DNA from: Aneurinibacillus sp.
Lineage (GTDB): Bacteria; Bacillota; UBA5301; DYFA01
Direction of reading: 5' to 3'
Assembly: GCA_020725425.1 (NCBI GenBank)
Contig: DYFA01000001.1
Span: 1-40,599, forward strand
DNA length: 40,599 bases
The stretch's first letter is position 1, and the number at the start of each line of letters is the position of its first letter. Positions 1 to 7,966 of this stretch are shown in pieces. Position numbers and translations under genes: made by a program. The notes below the pieces were generated by a model. It saw only the letters and a list, made by a program, of their open reading frames with translations. It had not been told where the DNA came from and did no database searches.

Positions 1-137
1 AGCAGGCGTGCGTGGAGGTTTGTCCGATGAAGGCGATCGCCTTCACGACAAAGATTCCGACCCAGGTCGGCGATGTGGGTTACCACGTGAACCTGAGGAC
101 GGCGAGCTGGAAGCAGCTCGGCCTTCCCGTGGACTGA
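1..137 (+). CDS. Iron-sulfur (4Fe-4S) subunit of a membrane oxidoreductase, C-terminal end only
   Basis: The gene enters from the left edge; codons begin at base 3 and the stop is TGA 135-137. The visible 44 residues start with ACVEVCPMKA, the second half of a 4Fe-4S binding motif, and end in GYHVNLRTASWKQLGLPVD. From family knowledge, this type of tail follows the last cluster in the electron-transfer subunit of molybdopterin oxidoreductases such as formate dehydrogenase. The next gene is a b-type cytochrome membrane anchor, which fits a catalytic / Fe-S / cytochrome b operon whose catalytic subunit lies outside the window. The Fe-S call is firm; the exact enzyme is inference. Confidence 0.75.
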   Translation, partial: QACVEVCPMKAIAFTTKIPTQVGDVGYHVNLRTASWKQLGLPVD

Positions 138-245
138 GGGACTCCCGTTATGAGGCTACGCCCCGGGCCGTCTGGGCCCTTCAAGGCAAGCAGCCGGACC
201 GTGATCGACGAGCTTGAGCAAAACGGGAAGTTGGGAGGGACGACA

Positions 246-1166
246 ATGGCCAGAAGGTTATCCATCGTGGTGGTCCTGGCGGCGGTGCTGGGCGTCGGAG
301 TGTACCTGGCCTTCGCGCTGTCGCAGCTGTACCTGTTCCGGCCGGGCTTCGGCGGTTCCTATACCTACCACCTGCTGTTCAAGTCGGCTCCCTGGGCCGT
401 CCTGGCCGCGGCGGCGCTGGGGGTCTTCTTCGGGGCGTCGGTGGAGGGGCGGAGGGAGCCGGAGATCCGCCACGGCAAGGTCCTGCGCCACGACGAGGTG
501 GCGTTCCTGGAGCACTGGTCGCACGCGGTATCGACCCTGTTGCTCCTGGGGACGGGGATCTACCTTGGGTTCCTGTTCTTTCCGCGGCTGGTGCACACGC
601 CGCAGGCGACTGGCTTCGTCTTCAACCTGCACTACGTGGGGGTGGTGGTCTTCCTGTTCAGCGTCTTCTACCACCTCACGGAAGCCTGGCTGAGCGGCCG
701 GATCGGAGAGCACCTGCCGGAACCCGGCGACTTCAAGGCGGCCATCGCCCACTACGCGGCGAAGCTGAGCGGGCGGAAGGAGCCTCCGGAGGGGAAGTAC
801 CTGGCGAGCGAGCGGTTATCGTACGTAGGCTGGATCGTGGGGGTCGGGATGATGGTGGTGACCGGGGCGATCAAGGTCTCAGCGCACGTCTGGTCGCTAC
901 CGTCCGCTTTCATGGGAGGGGTGACGTTCCTGCACGATCTGTTCGCCCTCCTCATGCTGGTGATGCTCTTGGTGCACGTGGTGGCGTCGTCGGTGGTACC
1001 GTGGTCCTGGCCGCTGTTCCGGTCGATGCTGACGGGGTACGTGCCTGAGGAGTATGTGCAGAAGCACCACGCCAAGTGGTATGCGGAGCTCAAGGAAGGG
1101 CGCCGGGGCAAGGAGCCGGCAGGGAAGCCGGTACCGGAGAAGCCGGGTGTGCCCGTCACGCCGTGA
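246..1166 (+). CDS. Membrane cytochrome b subunit (formate dehydrogenase gamma / b561-like)
   Basis: This 306-residue integral membrane protein probably passes electrons between the Fe-S subunit encoded just upstream and the quinone pool. ATG 246 is chosen because GGGAGGGA lies a few bases upstream; a longer frame from 150 has no such site. About six hydrophobic helices are visible: two near the N-terminus (RRLSIVVVLAAVLGVGVYLA and APWAVLAAAALGVFFG), then four with the heme-binding pattern of the family (HWSHAVSTLLLLGTGIYLG; NLHYVGVVVFLFSVFYHL; RLSYVGWIVGVGMMVVTGAI; FLHDLFALLMLVMLLVHVV). Histidines in the first, second and fourth of these are candidate heme ligands. The C-terminal tail is charged and proline-rich. 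The partner enzyme could be formate dehydrogenase, thiosulfate reductase or a relative. Confidence 0.8.
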   Translation: MARRLSIVVVLAAVLGVGVYLAFALSQLYLFRPGFGGSYTYHLLFKSAPWAVLAAAALGVFFGASVEGRREPEIRHGKVLRHDEVAFLEHWSHAVSTLLLLGTGIYLGFLFFPRLVHTPQATGFVFNLHYVGVVVFLFSVFYHLTEAWLSGRIGEHLPEPGDFKAAIAHYAAKLSGRKEPPEGKYLASERLSYVGWIVGVGMMVVTGAIKVSAHVWSLPSAFMGGVTFLHDLFALLMLVMLLVHVVASSVVPWSWPLFRSMLTGYVPEEYVQKHHAKWYAELKEGRRGKEPAGKPVPEKPGVPVTP

Positions 1167-1194
1167 TGGGAAGCTGGGAGAAGGGGGTGAGCGG

Positions 1195-1385
1195 ATGAGT
1201 GACCAGGAGAAAGGGGCGTCGGGGGCGCAAGAGGTCTCGCGCCGAAGTGCGCCGGCTGTCAGTCCTGTATGCTGGTCTGCTCGCTGGTCCACGAGGGGGA
1301 GGAGAACCTGTCGCTCTCCCGGATCCAGATCCTCCAGGACCCGTTCGGCCGTTGGCCGGACGACCTGACCCAGGAGCAGACCTGA
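1195..1385 (+). pseudogene. Truncated, frameshifted 4Fe-4S ferredoxin of an AOR locus
   Basis: ATG 1195 has a GGGGGTGAG ribosome site and begins a peptide MSDQEKGASGAQEVSRR. The recognisable protein continues in another frame from about 1245, where KCAGCQSCMLVCSLVHEGE appears, a CxxCxxCxxxC 4Fe-4S motif, followed by LSRIQILQDPFGRWPDDLTQEQ. That frame has no start codon of its own after the TGA at 1200, so a frameshift joins the two pieces. It stops at TGA 1383, where intact homologs would go on into a second cysteine set (EQCxxC). From family knowledge, this is the ferredoxin encoded beside tungsten aldehyde:ferredoxin oxidoreductases. Most of its C-terminal half is missing, so it is a relic. 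Confidence 0.75.
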
Positions 1386-1433
1386 CGAACCAACGGGTCT
1401 CCAGTCTCCGGACTGCCGACTACGAACAGTGAG

Positions 1434-1844
1434 GTGGGAGCCACGGAATGGGCTCAGCCATCTTCTGGAGGGACGGAAGTCCAAGGAATCGGCGTCCAGG
1501 CCTATCCCTCGGGCTCGCCAACGGATCCCACCAGTCGATGGAGACGATGCAGCGGTTGCCAGGAGGTCTTCGCCGACTACATCTACGAGCGACCGGCGAC
1601 GCCGGGGTACACGACCTTCGAACCGCCCTACTTCATGCCGGTCTACGAGAACGGGCAGTGGCAGTACAAGAGTGTAGCCGGCCGGGTGCTCGACCGGAAG
1701 AAAGTCGAGGAGTTCAAGACCAAATTCTACAAGCTTGAGGGGTGGGATCCCGAGACGGACTGGCCCACCCGGGCTACGCTGGACTCCCTCGGTCTGGCGC
1801 ACGTCGCCGACGCGCTCGACCAAGCCGGAAAGCTGGGGAAGTGA
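1434..1844 (+). pseudogene. C-terminal remnant of aldehyde:ferredoxin oxidoreductase (AOR family)
   Basis: The frame from GTG 1434 encodes 136 residues, of which about the last 85 (from roughly 1600) read like the extreme C-terminus of the AOR/BamB family: TFEPPYFMPVYENGQW, then FKTKFYKLEGWDPETDW and WPTRATLDSLGLAHVADAL. Whole enzymes are around 600 residues, so the pterin- and cluster-binding parts are absent. The first 50 codons show no AOR similarity that I recognise. It shares a frame with the ferredoxin remnant, separated by TGA 1383, as expected if one large deletion fused the two genes. A terminator follows at 1964. It could still be expressed as a short peptide, but not as an active enzyme. 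Confidence 0.75.
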
Positions 1845-1963
1845 GAAACATGACAAGGCTGACCGGACCATCTCCCGAGTTGGCGGTCACGGCAGCCGGG
1901 GATCGGTCGGGTACATCGACCCGCAGGTGCTCAAGGTGAGCAAGAACGAATCCGGCGAACGGG

Positions 1964-1990
1964 AAAAGGGCTCCCCTGCGGGGCTCTTTT
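1964..1990 (+). terminator. Rho-independent terminator after the AOR remnant
   Basis: AAAAGGG pairs with CTCTTTT (one G-U), then CCCC pairs with GGGG around a TGC loop with a two-base bulge. The distal T-rich arm runs into CTATT. It lies 120 bases after the AOR relic. Apart from this hairpin the stretch 1845-2146 shows no gene I can support. Confidence 0.65.
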
Positions 1991-2146
1991 CTATTGAGGC
2001 TCCTATCGCCCCTACTACGACCCCGAAGGGCACGGACTTGGACAGGCTCCTGCAGGACCCCTGGCCGAACCGATCTTCGGTCAGCTTCTCAGACGGGCAG
2101 GGACGATGGCCTCGCATGAGAAATGTCACCTGCGAGGAGGGTTCCT

Positions 2147-2596
2147 ATGCTATCCCTACAGGCTGCGACGGGAAAAGACCTGCCGGTCCTGGCCCGGATG
2201 AGCTGCGAACTCATCGAAGACGAAGGCGCCACGACGTCCCGCTCCCTGGCCGAGGTGGAACACCGCCTCGCTGAGTGGCTTGAGGACGGCTGGTCCATCG
2301 ACCTTTTCCTTCACGACGGGGACATCGCCGGGTACGCCATCTACCAGTTCCGCCCCGACGAATACTACCCCGAACGAACCGTGGCCTACCTGCGGGACTT
2401 CTTCATCGCACGGCCGCTGCGCCGGCAAGGCCTGGGCCGTCTCGCCTTCGACGCCCTGATCCGCGAGCGCTTCCCGGCGGCGAGCGCGGTGGTCCTCGAG
2501 GTCCTGGTCTCCAATGACAAGGGGCGGGAGTTCTGGTCCGCCCTCGGGTTCCAACCCTTCAGTATCACAATGAAGTTGCCCCTCCAAGGAGCGTAG
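2147..2596 (+). CDS. GNAT-family N-acetyltransferase
   Basis: This 149-residue single-domain protein has the GNAT fold signature. The acetyl-CoA pyrophosphate-binding motif is RPLRRQGLGRLAFDAL (R/Q-x-x-G-x-G), preceded by the beta-4 strand AYLRDFFIA and followed by AVVLEVLVSNDKGREFWSALGF, the usual beta-5 / helix-4 end. ATG 2147 is chosen because GAGGAGG sits 6 bases upstream; an in-frame ATG at 2123 would put that site inside the gene. It stands alone between the AOR terminator and the sugar cluster. The substrate (amine, amino acid or protein N-terminus) cannot be read from the sequence. Confidence 0.85.
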   Translation: MLSLQAATGKDLPVLARMSCELIEDEGATTSRSLAEVEHRLAEWLEDGWSIDLFLHDGDIAGYAIYQFRPDEYYPERTVAYLRDFFIARPLRRQGLGRLAFDALIRERFPAASAVVLEVLVSNDKGREFWSALGFQPFSITMKLPLQGA

Positions 2597-2684
2597 GCCG
2601 GCCAGCTAGCCGAGAGTTCCATCACCATATTCGCGAAAAGGCGGCGGAAGTGGCAGGAGTAACGGAAGCTCCAGCGAATATTAA

Positions 2685-2700
2685 TTAGTAAACAAAACTA
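2685..2700 (+). promoter_or_regulatory. Candidate ROK-repressor operator ahead of the sugar cluster
   Basis: The sequence TTAGTAAACAAAACTA contains TAGT and ACTA as inverted half-sites 7 bases apart, in an AT-rich island just before the ROK gene. XylR-type ROK repressors of Bacillota bind operators built from TTAGT half-sites. A separate perfect inverted repeat, ATATTCGC (2627-2634) and GCGAATAT (2674-2681), lies immediately upstream. I see no convincing -35/-10 pair, so the promoter itself is not placed. Confidence 0.35.
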
Positions 2701-2735
2701 CCAAATACCTCTTGGTGCCGAAAAGGAGCGGTTTC

Positions 2736-3947
2736 GTGAGGGAGAAACGCCGCGGGGCAACCCCCACCTTGTTGCGAGAACTCAACGGCCAGGCCATTGT
2801 CGACACTTTGCGTAAGAAGGGGCCGCTCTCCCGCGCCATGCTGGCCAAGACGCTCGGCCTTAGCCGCCCCACCGTGTCCAACCTGGTGGACCGGCTTATC
2901 GCCGACCGCTGGATCGAGGAGATCGGGGAGGGCCACTCCCCGGTCGGCCGGAAACCCATCCTGCTCAAGTTCAACCAGCGCGCCGGCTTCGTGCTGGGCG
3001 TCGATCTGGGAGGCACCAAGGTGCTCTGCGGCGTGGCCGATCTGGAGGGAAACCTTTTGTCCCGGGTCAAGCAGCCGAGCCGGGCGGCGGAGGGGACCGA
3101 GGTGGCGCTGCCCGCTTTGAAGGAAGCGATGAGGAAAGCGCTCTCCGAGGCGGGTGTACCCCCCGGGGCGCTCTTGGCCATCGGCCTCTGTTGTCCTGGG
3201 GTGCTGAATCCCGAGACGGGGACCTTCGCTCTGGCGCCCAACCTCAGTGGCTTCGATCGCCTCCCCCTGGGGAGCCTGCTCGAACAGGAGTTCGGCGTGC
3301 CCGTGCGGGTTGCAAACGACGTCAACGCCGCGGCGGTCGGCGAAAGCTGGCGCGGAGCCGCCCGCCACCGTCGCCATGTGGTGTTCGTTTCAGTCGGCAC
3401 CGGCCTCGGTGCAGGAGTGCTGATCAACGGGGAGGTCTTCGAGGGGGCCGCCGGGGCGGCCGGAGAGATCGGCTACATGGCCTTCGACCGGCGGGGGAGA
3501 GAAACCCGAGAACATGGCTTTTTGGAGACGGTGGCCTCGGGTTACGGGTTGGCCAGGGCGGCGGCCGCGGTGGCTTGGCCGCCACAGCCGCCGCGGGGAT
3601 TTGCGGAATGGCCGCCGCAGCCGCCGGTTACCCCGGAGCGCCTGATGGAACTGGCGAAACTCGGCCAGCCGGACGCGCTGGGGATCGTCGACCAGCTCAC
3701 CGAGTACCTGGCCCTGGGCCTCAACAACATCGTGAGCATACTCAATCCCGAAGTGATAGTCCTCGGGGGTAGCGTGATCTGCCGGAACCCCTGGTTGAAA
3801 GAGGCCATCGCAGAGAAGTTCCGGCAACTCACGCCCGTTGAGACGCCCATCGAGCTTTCCCAGCTTGGAGAGAACGCGGCGCTCCACGGAGCCACTAAGC
3901 AGGCGATTGACCAGGTCTTTGCCTCTTTGGGGAGGGCGACCTCATGA
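2736..3947 (+). CDS. ROK-family transcriptional repressor (NagC/XylR-like)
   Basis: This 403-residue regulator has an N-terminal winged helix (about 15-70: GPLSRAMLAKTLGLSRPTVS is the HTH core) followed by a ROK sugar-kinase-like domain. That domain carries the phosphate motif GVDLGGTKV, ANDVNAAAVGE and VGTGLGAGVLINGEVFEGA. The zinc motif of most ROK proteins (CxCGxxGCxE) is replaced by REHGFLE, so no cysteine metal site remains. A proline-rich repeated segment (WPPQPP twice) sits in the C-lobe. GTG 2736 is preferred, with AAGGAG 8 bases upstream, over TTG 2712. It opens the 11-gene cluster and overlaps nagB by 4 bases, suggesting a local, inducer-responsive repressor. Confidence 0.85.
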   Translation: MREKRRGATPTLLRELNGQAIVDTLRKKGPLSRAMLAKTLGLSRPTVSNLVDRLIADRWIEEIGEGHSPVGRKPILLKFNQRAGFVLGVDLGGTKVLCGVADLEGNLLSRVKQPSRAAEGTEVALPALKEAMRKALSEAGVPPGALLAIGLCCPGVLNPETGTFALAPNLSGFDRLPLGSLLEQEFGVPVRVANDVNAAAVGESWRGAARHRRHVVFVSVGTGLGAGVLINGEVFEGAAGAAGEIGYMAFDRRGRETREHGFLETVASGYGLARAAAAVAWPPQPPRGFAEWPPQPPVTPERLMELAKLGQPDALGIVDQLTEYLALGLNNIVSILNPEVIVLGGSVICRNPWLKEAIAEKFRQLTPVETPIELSQLGENAALHGATKQAIDQVFASLGRATS

Positions 3948-4693
3948 ACGTCATCGTCGAAGAGGATTACGCCGCCTTGAGCCAGCGGGCCGCCGGTATC
4001 GTGGCGAGCCAGGTGGCCCGGAAGCCGGGCTGCGTTTTGGGCTTGGCGACGGGGGTTACTTCCATCGGCTTGTATGAGGCTCTGGTCGAGCGTTACCGTG
4101 CGCAGGAGATCAGCTTCTCCCGGGTGACCACGTTCAACCTGGACGAGTACCTGGGCCTAGGGCCGGACGACCCCCGGAGTTTCGCCTACTTCATGCGGCG
4201 CCACTTTTTCTCCCGGGTGGACCTGGACCCGGCCCGCGTGCACCTGCTGAACGGTGTGGCGGCGGACCCCGAGGAAGAATGTGCCCGGTACGAGACGGCC
4301 ATCGCTGAGGCCGGGGGAATCGACCTGCAAGTTCTCGGAGTCGGCCAAAACGGGCACATCGGCTTCAACGAGCCAGGGACTCCTCCGGGCAGCCTCACCC
4401 GGGTGGTGCGGCTGTCACCGGAGACGGTGCGCCGGAACAGCCGGCTTGCCGGGCAGCCCGTTCCGGATCGGGCGCTCTCCATGGGCATCAAGACGATCAT
4501 GCAAGCCCGCCGGATACTGCTTCTGGCGAGCGGTCGGGACAAAGCGGCGGCGGTGGCTGAAGCCCTGCAAGGCGAAGTGACACCGGCGGTGCCCGCCTCC
4601 ATCCTGCAGTTGCATCCGGGGGTGACGGCGGTCCTGGACCGTGACGCGGCAGCGTTGCTGCGAAATTGGCGCGAATTATGTGAAGGATTATGA
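3944..4693 (+). CDS. nagB: Glucosamine-6-phosphate deaminase (NagB family)
   Basis: This 249-residue protein is the usual length for Bacillus-type NagB, which converts glucosamine-6-phosphate to fructose-6-phosphate and ammonia. Visible active-site blocks are LGLATGVTS (phosphate loop), FNLDEYLGL with Asp67 as the base, and LGVGQNGHIGFNEPGT with His138 and Glu143. Asn replaces the E. coli Asp just before the His, as in the B. subtilis enzyme. MGIKTIM and PASILQLH also fit. It starts inside the ROK stop (ATGA overlap), so translation is probably coupled. With a kinase and an aminotransferase downstream, its substrate here may be GlcN6P itself or a related amino-sugar phosphate made by this pathway. 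Confidence 0.88.
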   Translation: MNVIVEEDYAALSQRAAGIVASQVARKPGCVLGLATGVTSIGLYEALVERYRAQEISFSRVTTFNLDEYLGLGPDDPRSFAYFMRRHFFSRVDLDPARVHLLNGVAADPEEECARYETAIAEAGGIDLQVLGVGQNGHIGFNEPGTPPGSLTRVVRLSPETVRRNSRLAGQPVPDRALSMGIKTIMQARRILLLASGRDKAAAVAEALQGEVTPAVPASILQLHPGVTAVLDRDAAALLRNWRELCEGL

Positions 4694-4764
4694 GTGACTC
4701 CGGAGTAAATATCAATCAAATAGTTGCAAAAGGTGTCAGATTTGCGCGGCGGGGTGAGGCAGAA

Positions 4765-5553
4765 GTGTCCGGCTCCACTCAAGTTTCGCTCATCCCTGCG
4801 GAACGGCATCGGCGCATCGTGGAGTACATCGAGGCTAGGCGCAGCGCCAAGATCGAGGAGTTGGCGCAGGCGCTCGGCGCTTCTCCGGCGACCATCCGGC
4901 GCGACCTGGACCGCCTGGCCGCCCGGGGAGTGATCAGCCGGACCCATGGCGGAGCCGTACTCGCTACGGCGAGCACGGCGTTTGAGCAGCTCTACCCGGA
5001 AAAGAAGCGGATCCATGCCGCGGAAAAGCGCCGCATCGGAGTGGAGGCGGCCTCCCTGGTGGCCGACGGTGAGACGTTGATCCTCGATTCGGGCTCCACT
5101 ACGCTGGAAATCGCCCGGAACCTGACCCGGCGCAAGAACCTGACGATCATCACCAACGATCTCTTCATCGCCTGCGGGGTAGCCTTCGACCCCTCGACGG
5201 TGCTGATGGTCACCGGCGGAGTGCGGAGGGAAGGCTTCAACGTTCTCATCGGGCCGGTGGCGGAGGATTTTCTGCGCCAGGTGAGCGTGAACAAGACGTT
5301 TCTCTCTGCGGACGCCGTCGACCTCCAGCACGGCGTGACCAATGCCACCTTTGCCGAGGCGGCGCTCAAGCGGCTGATAATCGAGGCCGCCCAGGAAGTC
5401 GTGCTGGTGGCGGATCATTCAAAATTCGGGAAAGCAGCATTGGCCAAGGTATGTCCCGCCGAGCGACTCCACCGGGTTATCACCAGCACCGGGATTCCGG
5501 AGTCCCTGCTCAAGGGGTTCGAGAAGCTCGGTATCCCGGTGACAGTGGTCTGA
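4765..5553 (+). CDS. DeoR-family transcriptional regulator
   Basis: The 262-residue product has the DeoR layout: an N-terminal winged helix (ERHRRIVEYIEARRSAKIEE, then the recognition part SPATIRRDLDRLAARGVI and RTHGGAV), then the DeoRC sugar-phosphate sensor (DGETLILDSGSTTLEIA, TIITNDL, GGVRREGF, FLSADAVD, VLVADHSKFGK). GTG 4765 is preferred because GGGGTGAGG lies 5 bases upstream and the domain starts soon after. ATG 4690, overlapping the nagB stop, would add 25 residues encoded by AT-rich DNA that does not look like neighbouring coding sequence. Together with the ROK gene this gives the cluster two sugar-responsive regulators, perhaps one sensing the free substrate and one a phosphorylated intermediate. 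Confidence 0.85.
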   Translation: MSGSTQVSLIPAERHRRIVEYIEARRSAKIEELAQALGASPATIRRDLDRLAARGVISRTHGGAVLATASTAFEQLYPEKKRIHAAEKRRIGVEAASLVADGETLILDSGSTTLEIARNLTRRKNLTIITNDLFIACGVAFDPSTVLMVTGGVRREGFNVLIGPVAEDFLRQVSVNKTFLSADAVDLQHGVTNATFAEAALKRLIIEAAQEVVLVADHSKFGKAALAKVCPAERLHRVITSTGIPESLLKGFEKLGIPVTVV

Positions 5554-5589
5554 GCGACGCGGTCCAAACGAAACAAGGAGGGGATCCCT

Positions 5590-6390
5590 ATGTCAGGAGT
5601 GTTCACAGAATTGTTCGGAACCGAGAAGGCGATCATCGCAATGGCTCATTTCTTGCCGATGCCGGGATCCCCTCTCTACAACGAGGCCGGCGGGGTAGAG
5701 GCGATCCGGGAGTGGGTGCGGCGGGACGTCCACGCCCTGCAGGACGGTGGCGTCGATGCCATCATGTTCTGCAACGAGGGGGATCGACCGTACAACTTCA
5801 AGGCCAGCCCGGCCACCCTGGCCACCATGGCCGCCGTCATCGGCCAACTGCTGCCGGAAATCCGGGTGCCGTTCGGGGTGGACATCCTGTGGGACCCCCA
5901 GGCGGCGATCGCTCTGGCCAAGGCTACCGGGGCCCGGTTTGTGCGGGAGGTGTTCACCGGCACCTACGCCAGCGACATGGGCTTGTGGGACACGTCCTGC
6001 GGCGAGGCGCTGCGCTTTCGCCGGAACATCGGCGCCGGCGAGGTCCGGCTCTTCTTCAACATCAACGCCGAGTTCGCCGCCCCGATCGGCCAGCGCCCGT
6101 TGAGCCTGATCGCCAAGAGCGCGGTCTTTTCCTCTCTGGCCGACGTGGTTTGCGTCTCGGGGCCGATGACCGGGCAGTCGGTTGAAGTCTCCGACCTGTC
6201 CGTGATCAAGAACGCCCTCCCCGATACGCCCGTCGTGGCGAATACCGGGGTCAGGGCCGAAAACGTCCGGGAGATCTTGAAGATTGCCGACGGGGTCATC
6301 GTGGGTACCACCCTGAAACAGGACGGGAACACCTGGAACCCAGTGGATCCCGACCGGGTGCGCCGGTTTGTGGAGGCCGCCCGGGGCTGA
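5590..6390 (+). CDS. BtpA/SgcQ-family TIM-barrel protein
   Basis: This 266-residue soluble protein belongs to the BtpA family, named for a cyanobacterial photosystem I factor. SgcQ of an E. coli sugar gene cluster is a member. Family segments visible are IAMAHFLPMPGSPLYN near the N-terminus, GGVDAIMFCNEGDRP, PFGVDILWDP, FVREVFTGTYASDMGLWD and PVVANTGVRAENVREILKIADGVIVGT at the C-terminal phosphate-binding end of a barrel. A good site (AAGGAGG) precedes ATG 5590. Its reaction is not known; its place between a DeoR regulator and a sugar kinase argues for a lyase, isomerase or epimerase-like step on a phosphorylated intermediate. That last point is inference. Confidence 0.8.
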   Translation: MSGVFTELFGTEKAIIAMAHFLPMPGSPLYNEAGGVEAIREWVRRDVHALQDGGVDAIMFCNEGDRPYNFKASPATLATMAAVIGQLLPEIRVPFGVDILWDPQAAIALAKATGARFVREVFTGTYASDMGLWDTSCGEALRFRRNIGAGEVRLFFNINAEFAAPIGQRPLSLIAKSAVFSSLADVVCVSGPMTGQSVEVSDLSVIKNALPDTPVVANTGVRAENVREILKIADGVIVGTTLKQDGNTWNPVDPDRVRRFVEAARG

Positions 6391-6418
6391 AAGCTTGCGA
6401 AAGGTGACGCTGAGGCAC

Positions 6419-7966
6419 ATGGCTGAGGGCCGTACGCTGCTCATCGGAATCGACATCGGAACGACCGCCGTCAAGGGGACCCTCATCGACACCGAGGGAC
6501 ATCTCCTGGCCGAGGCGTCCCATGCCCACGACCTCTTCTCCAAGGAGATCGGCTGGGCGGAGGAAGATCCGGCGGACTGGTGGCAAGGGACTCTGTCGGT
6601 GCTCCGGGAATTGGCCGGCCGCCAGCGGGAGTTCGGCGGGACCGCGGCCGCCTTGTCCACCAGCGGGATGGTCCCCGCCCTGCTCTTGTTGGACGGCGCC
6701 GGAACCCCCCTTCGCCTCTCCATCCAGCAGAACGACGGGCGCTGCCACGCGGAGATCGCGGACCTGAAGGAACGGCTCGACGAGAAACAGTTCTTCACCC
6801 TGACGGGTGGCAGCCTCAACCAGCAAACCATCCCGCCGCGGACCCTCTGGCTGCGGCGGCATGAGCCCGAGACGTGGGGACGTCTCTCGTGGGTGCTCGG
6901 GTCCTACGATTATGTCACTTACCGCCTCACCGGCCGACTGACACTGGAACGGAACTGGGCACTCGAGAGCGGTATGTACGACGTGCGGAGGGAGGACTGG
7001 GTCGACCACCTCCTGGCAGCAGCCGGGTTGACGCGGGCCAACCTGCCGCCGGTCGTCCGGCCCGGCGAGGTTGTGGGGACGCTGGCGCAGCCCGTAGCGG
7101 AGGCCGTGGGCCTCTCCCCGCGGACCGTGGTGGCGGCGGGGTCGGCGGACCACGTGGCCTCCGCCTTTTCGGCCGGCGTGCGGGAGGAAGGCGACGTCCT
7201 CCTCAAATTCGGGGGGGCGGGCGACATCCTCATGGCGAGCGACACCCTCCGCTATGACCGGCGGCTGTTCCTCGACTACCACCTGATTCCCGGGAAGTAC
7301 TTGGTCAACGGATGCATGGCTGCCTCTGGCTCACTGGTGAAGTGGTTCGTCACCAACTTCACCGGCGGTGACGGGGAAGCCAAGGGCAATCCCTACGCCG
7401 CGCTGGACCGGTTGGCCAGCCAGCTTCCGCCCGGCGCGGACGGGCTCGTGATCCTGCCCTACTTCCTCGGCGAGAAGACGCCCATCATGGACGCGACCGC
7501 TCGCGGGTTGTTCTTCGGCCTCTCCTTGCACCACCGGGCGGAACACCTCTACCGGGCCATCCTGGAAGCGGTGGGCTACGGCTTCTATCACCACCTCGAG
7601 GTTATGGCGGAGATGGGGCTGACCGGGCGCCGCTACTTCATGAGCAACGGCGGCTCCCGGAGCGTCGTCTGGCGGCAGATCGTGACCGACATCGTGGGGG
7701 CGCCGGTCGAGTACATTGTCAAGCACCCGGGGTCCTCGCTGGGAGCGGCGTTCCTGGCCGGCATGGCGATCGGAGCCTTCCGCTCCTGGGACGAGGTGGG
7801 GCGCTACAGCGCCGAGCGGGAACGGGTTACCCCCGACCCCGCCAGGCACCGGGTCTACCGGGAGTATTTCAAGCTCTACAAGGAACTGTACGAGCGGCTG
7901 AAGCCAGCCTACGCCACGCTCAACGACCTCGTGACAGGAGGGCGGGCAGATGTCCATCCAGCTTGA
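6419..7966 (+). CDS. FGGY-family carbohydrate kinase (xylulokinase-like)
   Basis: The 515-residue product has both FGGY kinase halves: the N-terminal ATPase-fold motif LLIGIDIGTTAVKGTLID and the C-terminal block MSNGGSRSVVWRQIVTDIVG with KHPGSSLGAAFLAGMAIG. The catalytic-base region is GSADHVASAF, where the Asp is kept. The sugar-contact segment SIQQNDGRC differs from the WNDxR form of true xylulokinases, so the substrate may be another ketose or polyol. ATG 6419 with GAGG just upstream is chosen over longer frames. Its 3' end overlaps the aminotransferase gene by 17 bases. It probably phosphorylates the substrate or its oxidised ketose before the downstream steps. Confidence 0.85.
   Translation: MAEGRTLLIGIDIGTTAVKGTLIDTEGHLLAEASHAHDLFSKEIGWAEEDPADWWQGTLSVLRELAGRQREFGGTAAALSTSGMVPALLLLDGAGTPLRLSIQQNDGRCHAEIADLKERLDEKQFFTLTGGSLNQQTIPPRTLWLRRHEPETWGRLSWVLGSYDYVTYRLTGRLTLERNWALESGMYDVRREDWVDHLLAAAGLTRANLPPVVRPGEVVGTLAQPVAEAVGLSPRTVVAAGSADHVASAFSAGVREEGDVLLKFGGAGDILMASDTLRYDRRLFLDYHLIPGKYLVNGCMAASGSLVKWFVTNFTGGDGEAKGNPYAALDRLASQLPPGADGLVILPYFLGEKTPIMDATARGLFFGLSLHHRAEHLYRAILEAVGYGFYHHLEVMAEMGLTGRRYFMSNGGSRSVVWRQIVTDIVGAPVEYIVKHPGSSLGAAFLAGMAIGAFRSWDEVGRYSAERERVTPDPARHRVYREYFKLYKELYERLKPAYATLNDLVTGGRADVHPA

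Noticed and set aside
1383-1385. In-frame TGA between ferredoxin and AOR remnants read as selenocysteine
   Set aside because: The sequence after it does not continue the ferredoxin pattern, and no SECIS-like hairpin is evident directly behind the TGA. A deletion junction explains it better.
2712-2735. TTG 2712 as the ROK start
   Set aside because: It would place the AAGGAG ribosome site inside the coding region; GTG 2736 is spaced correctly.
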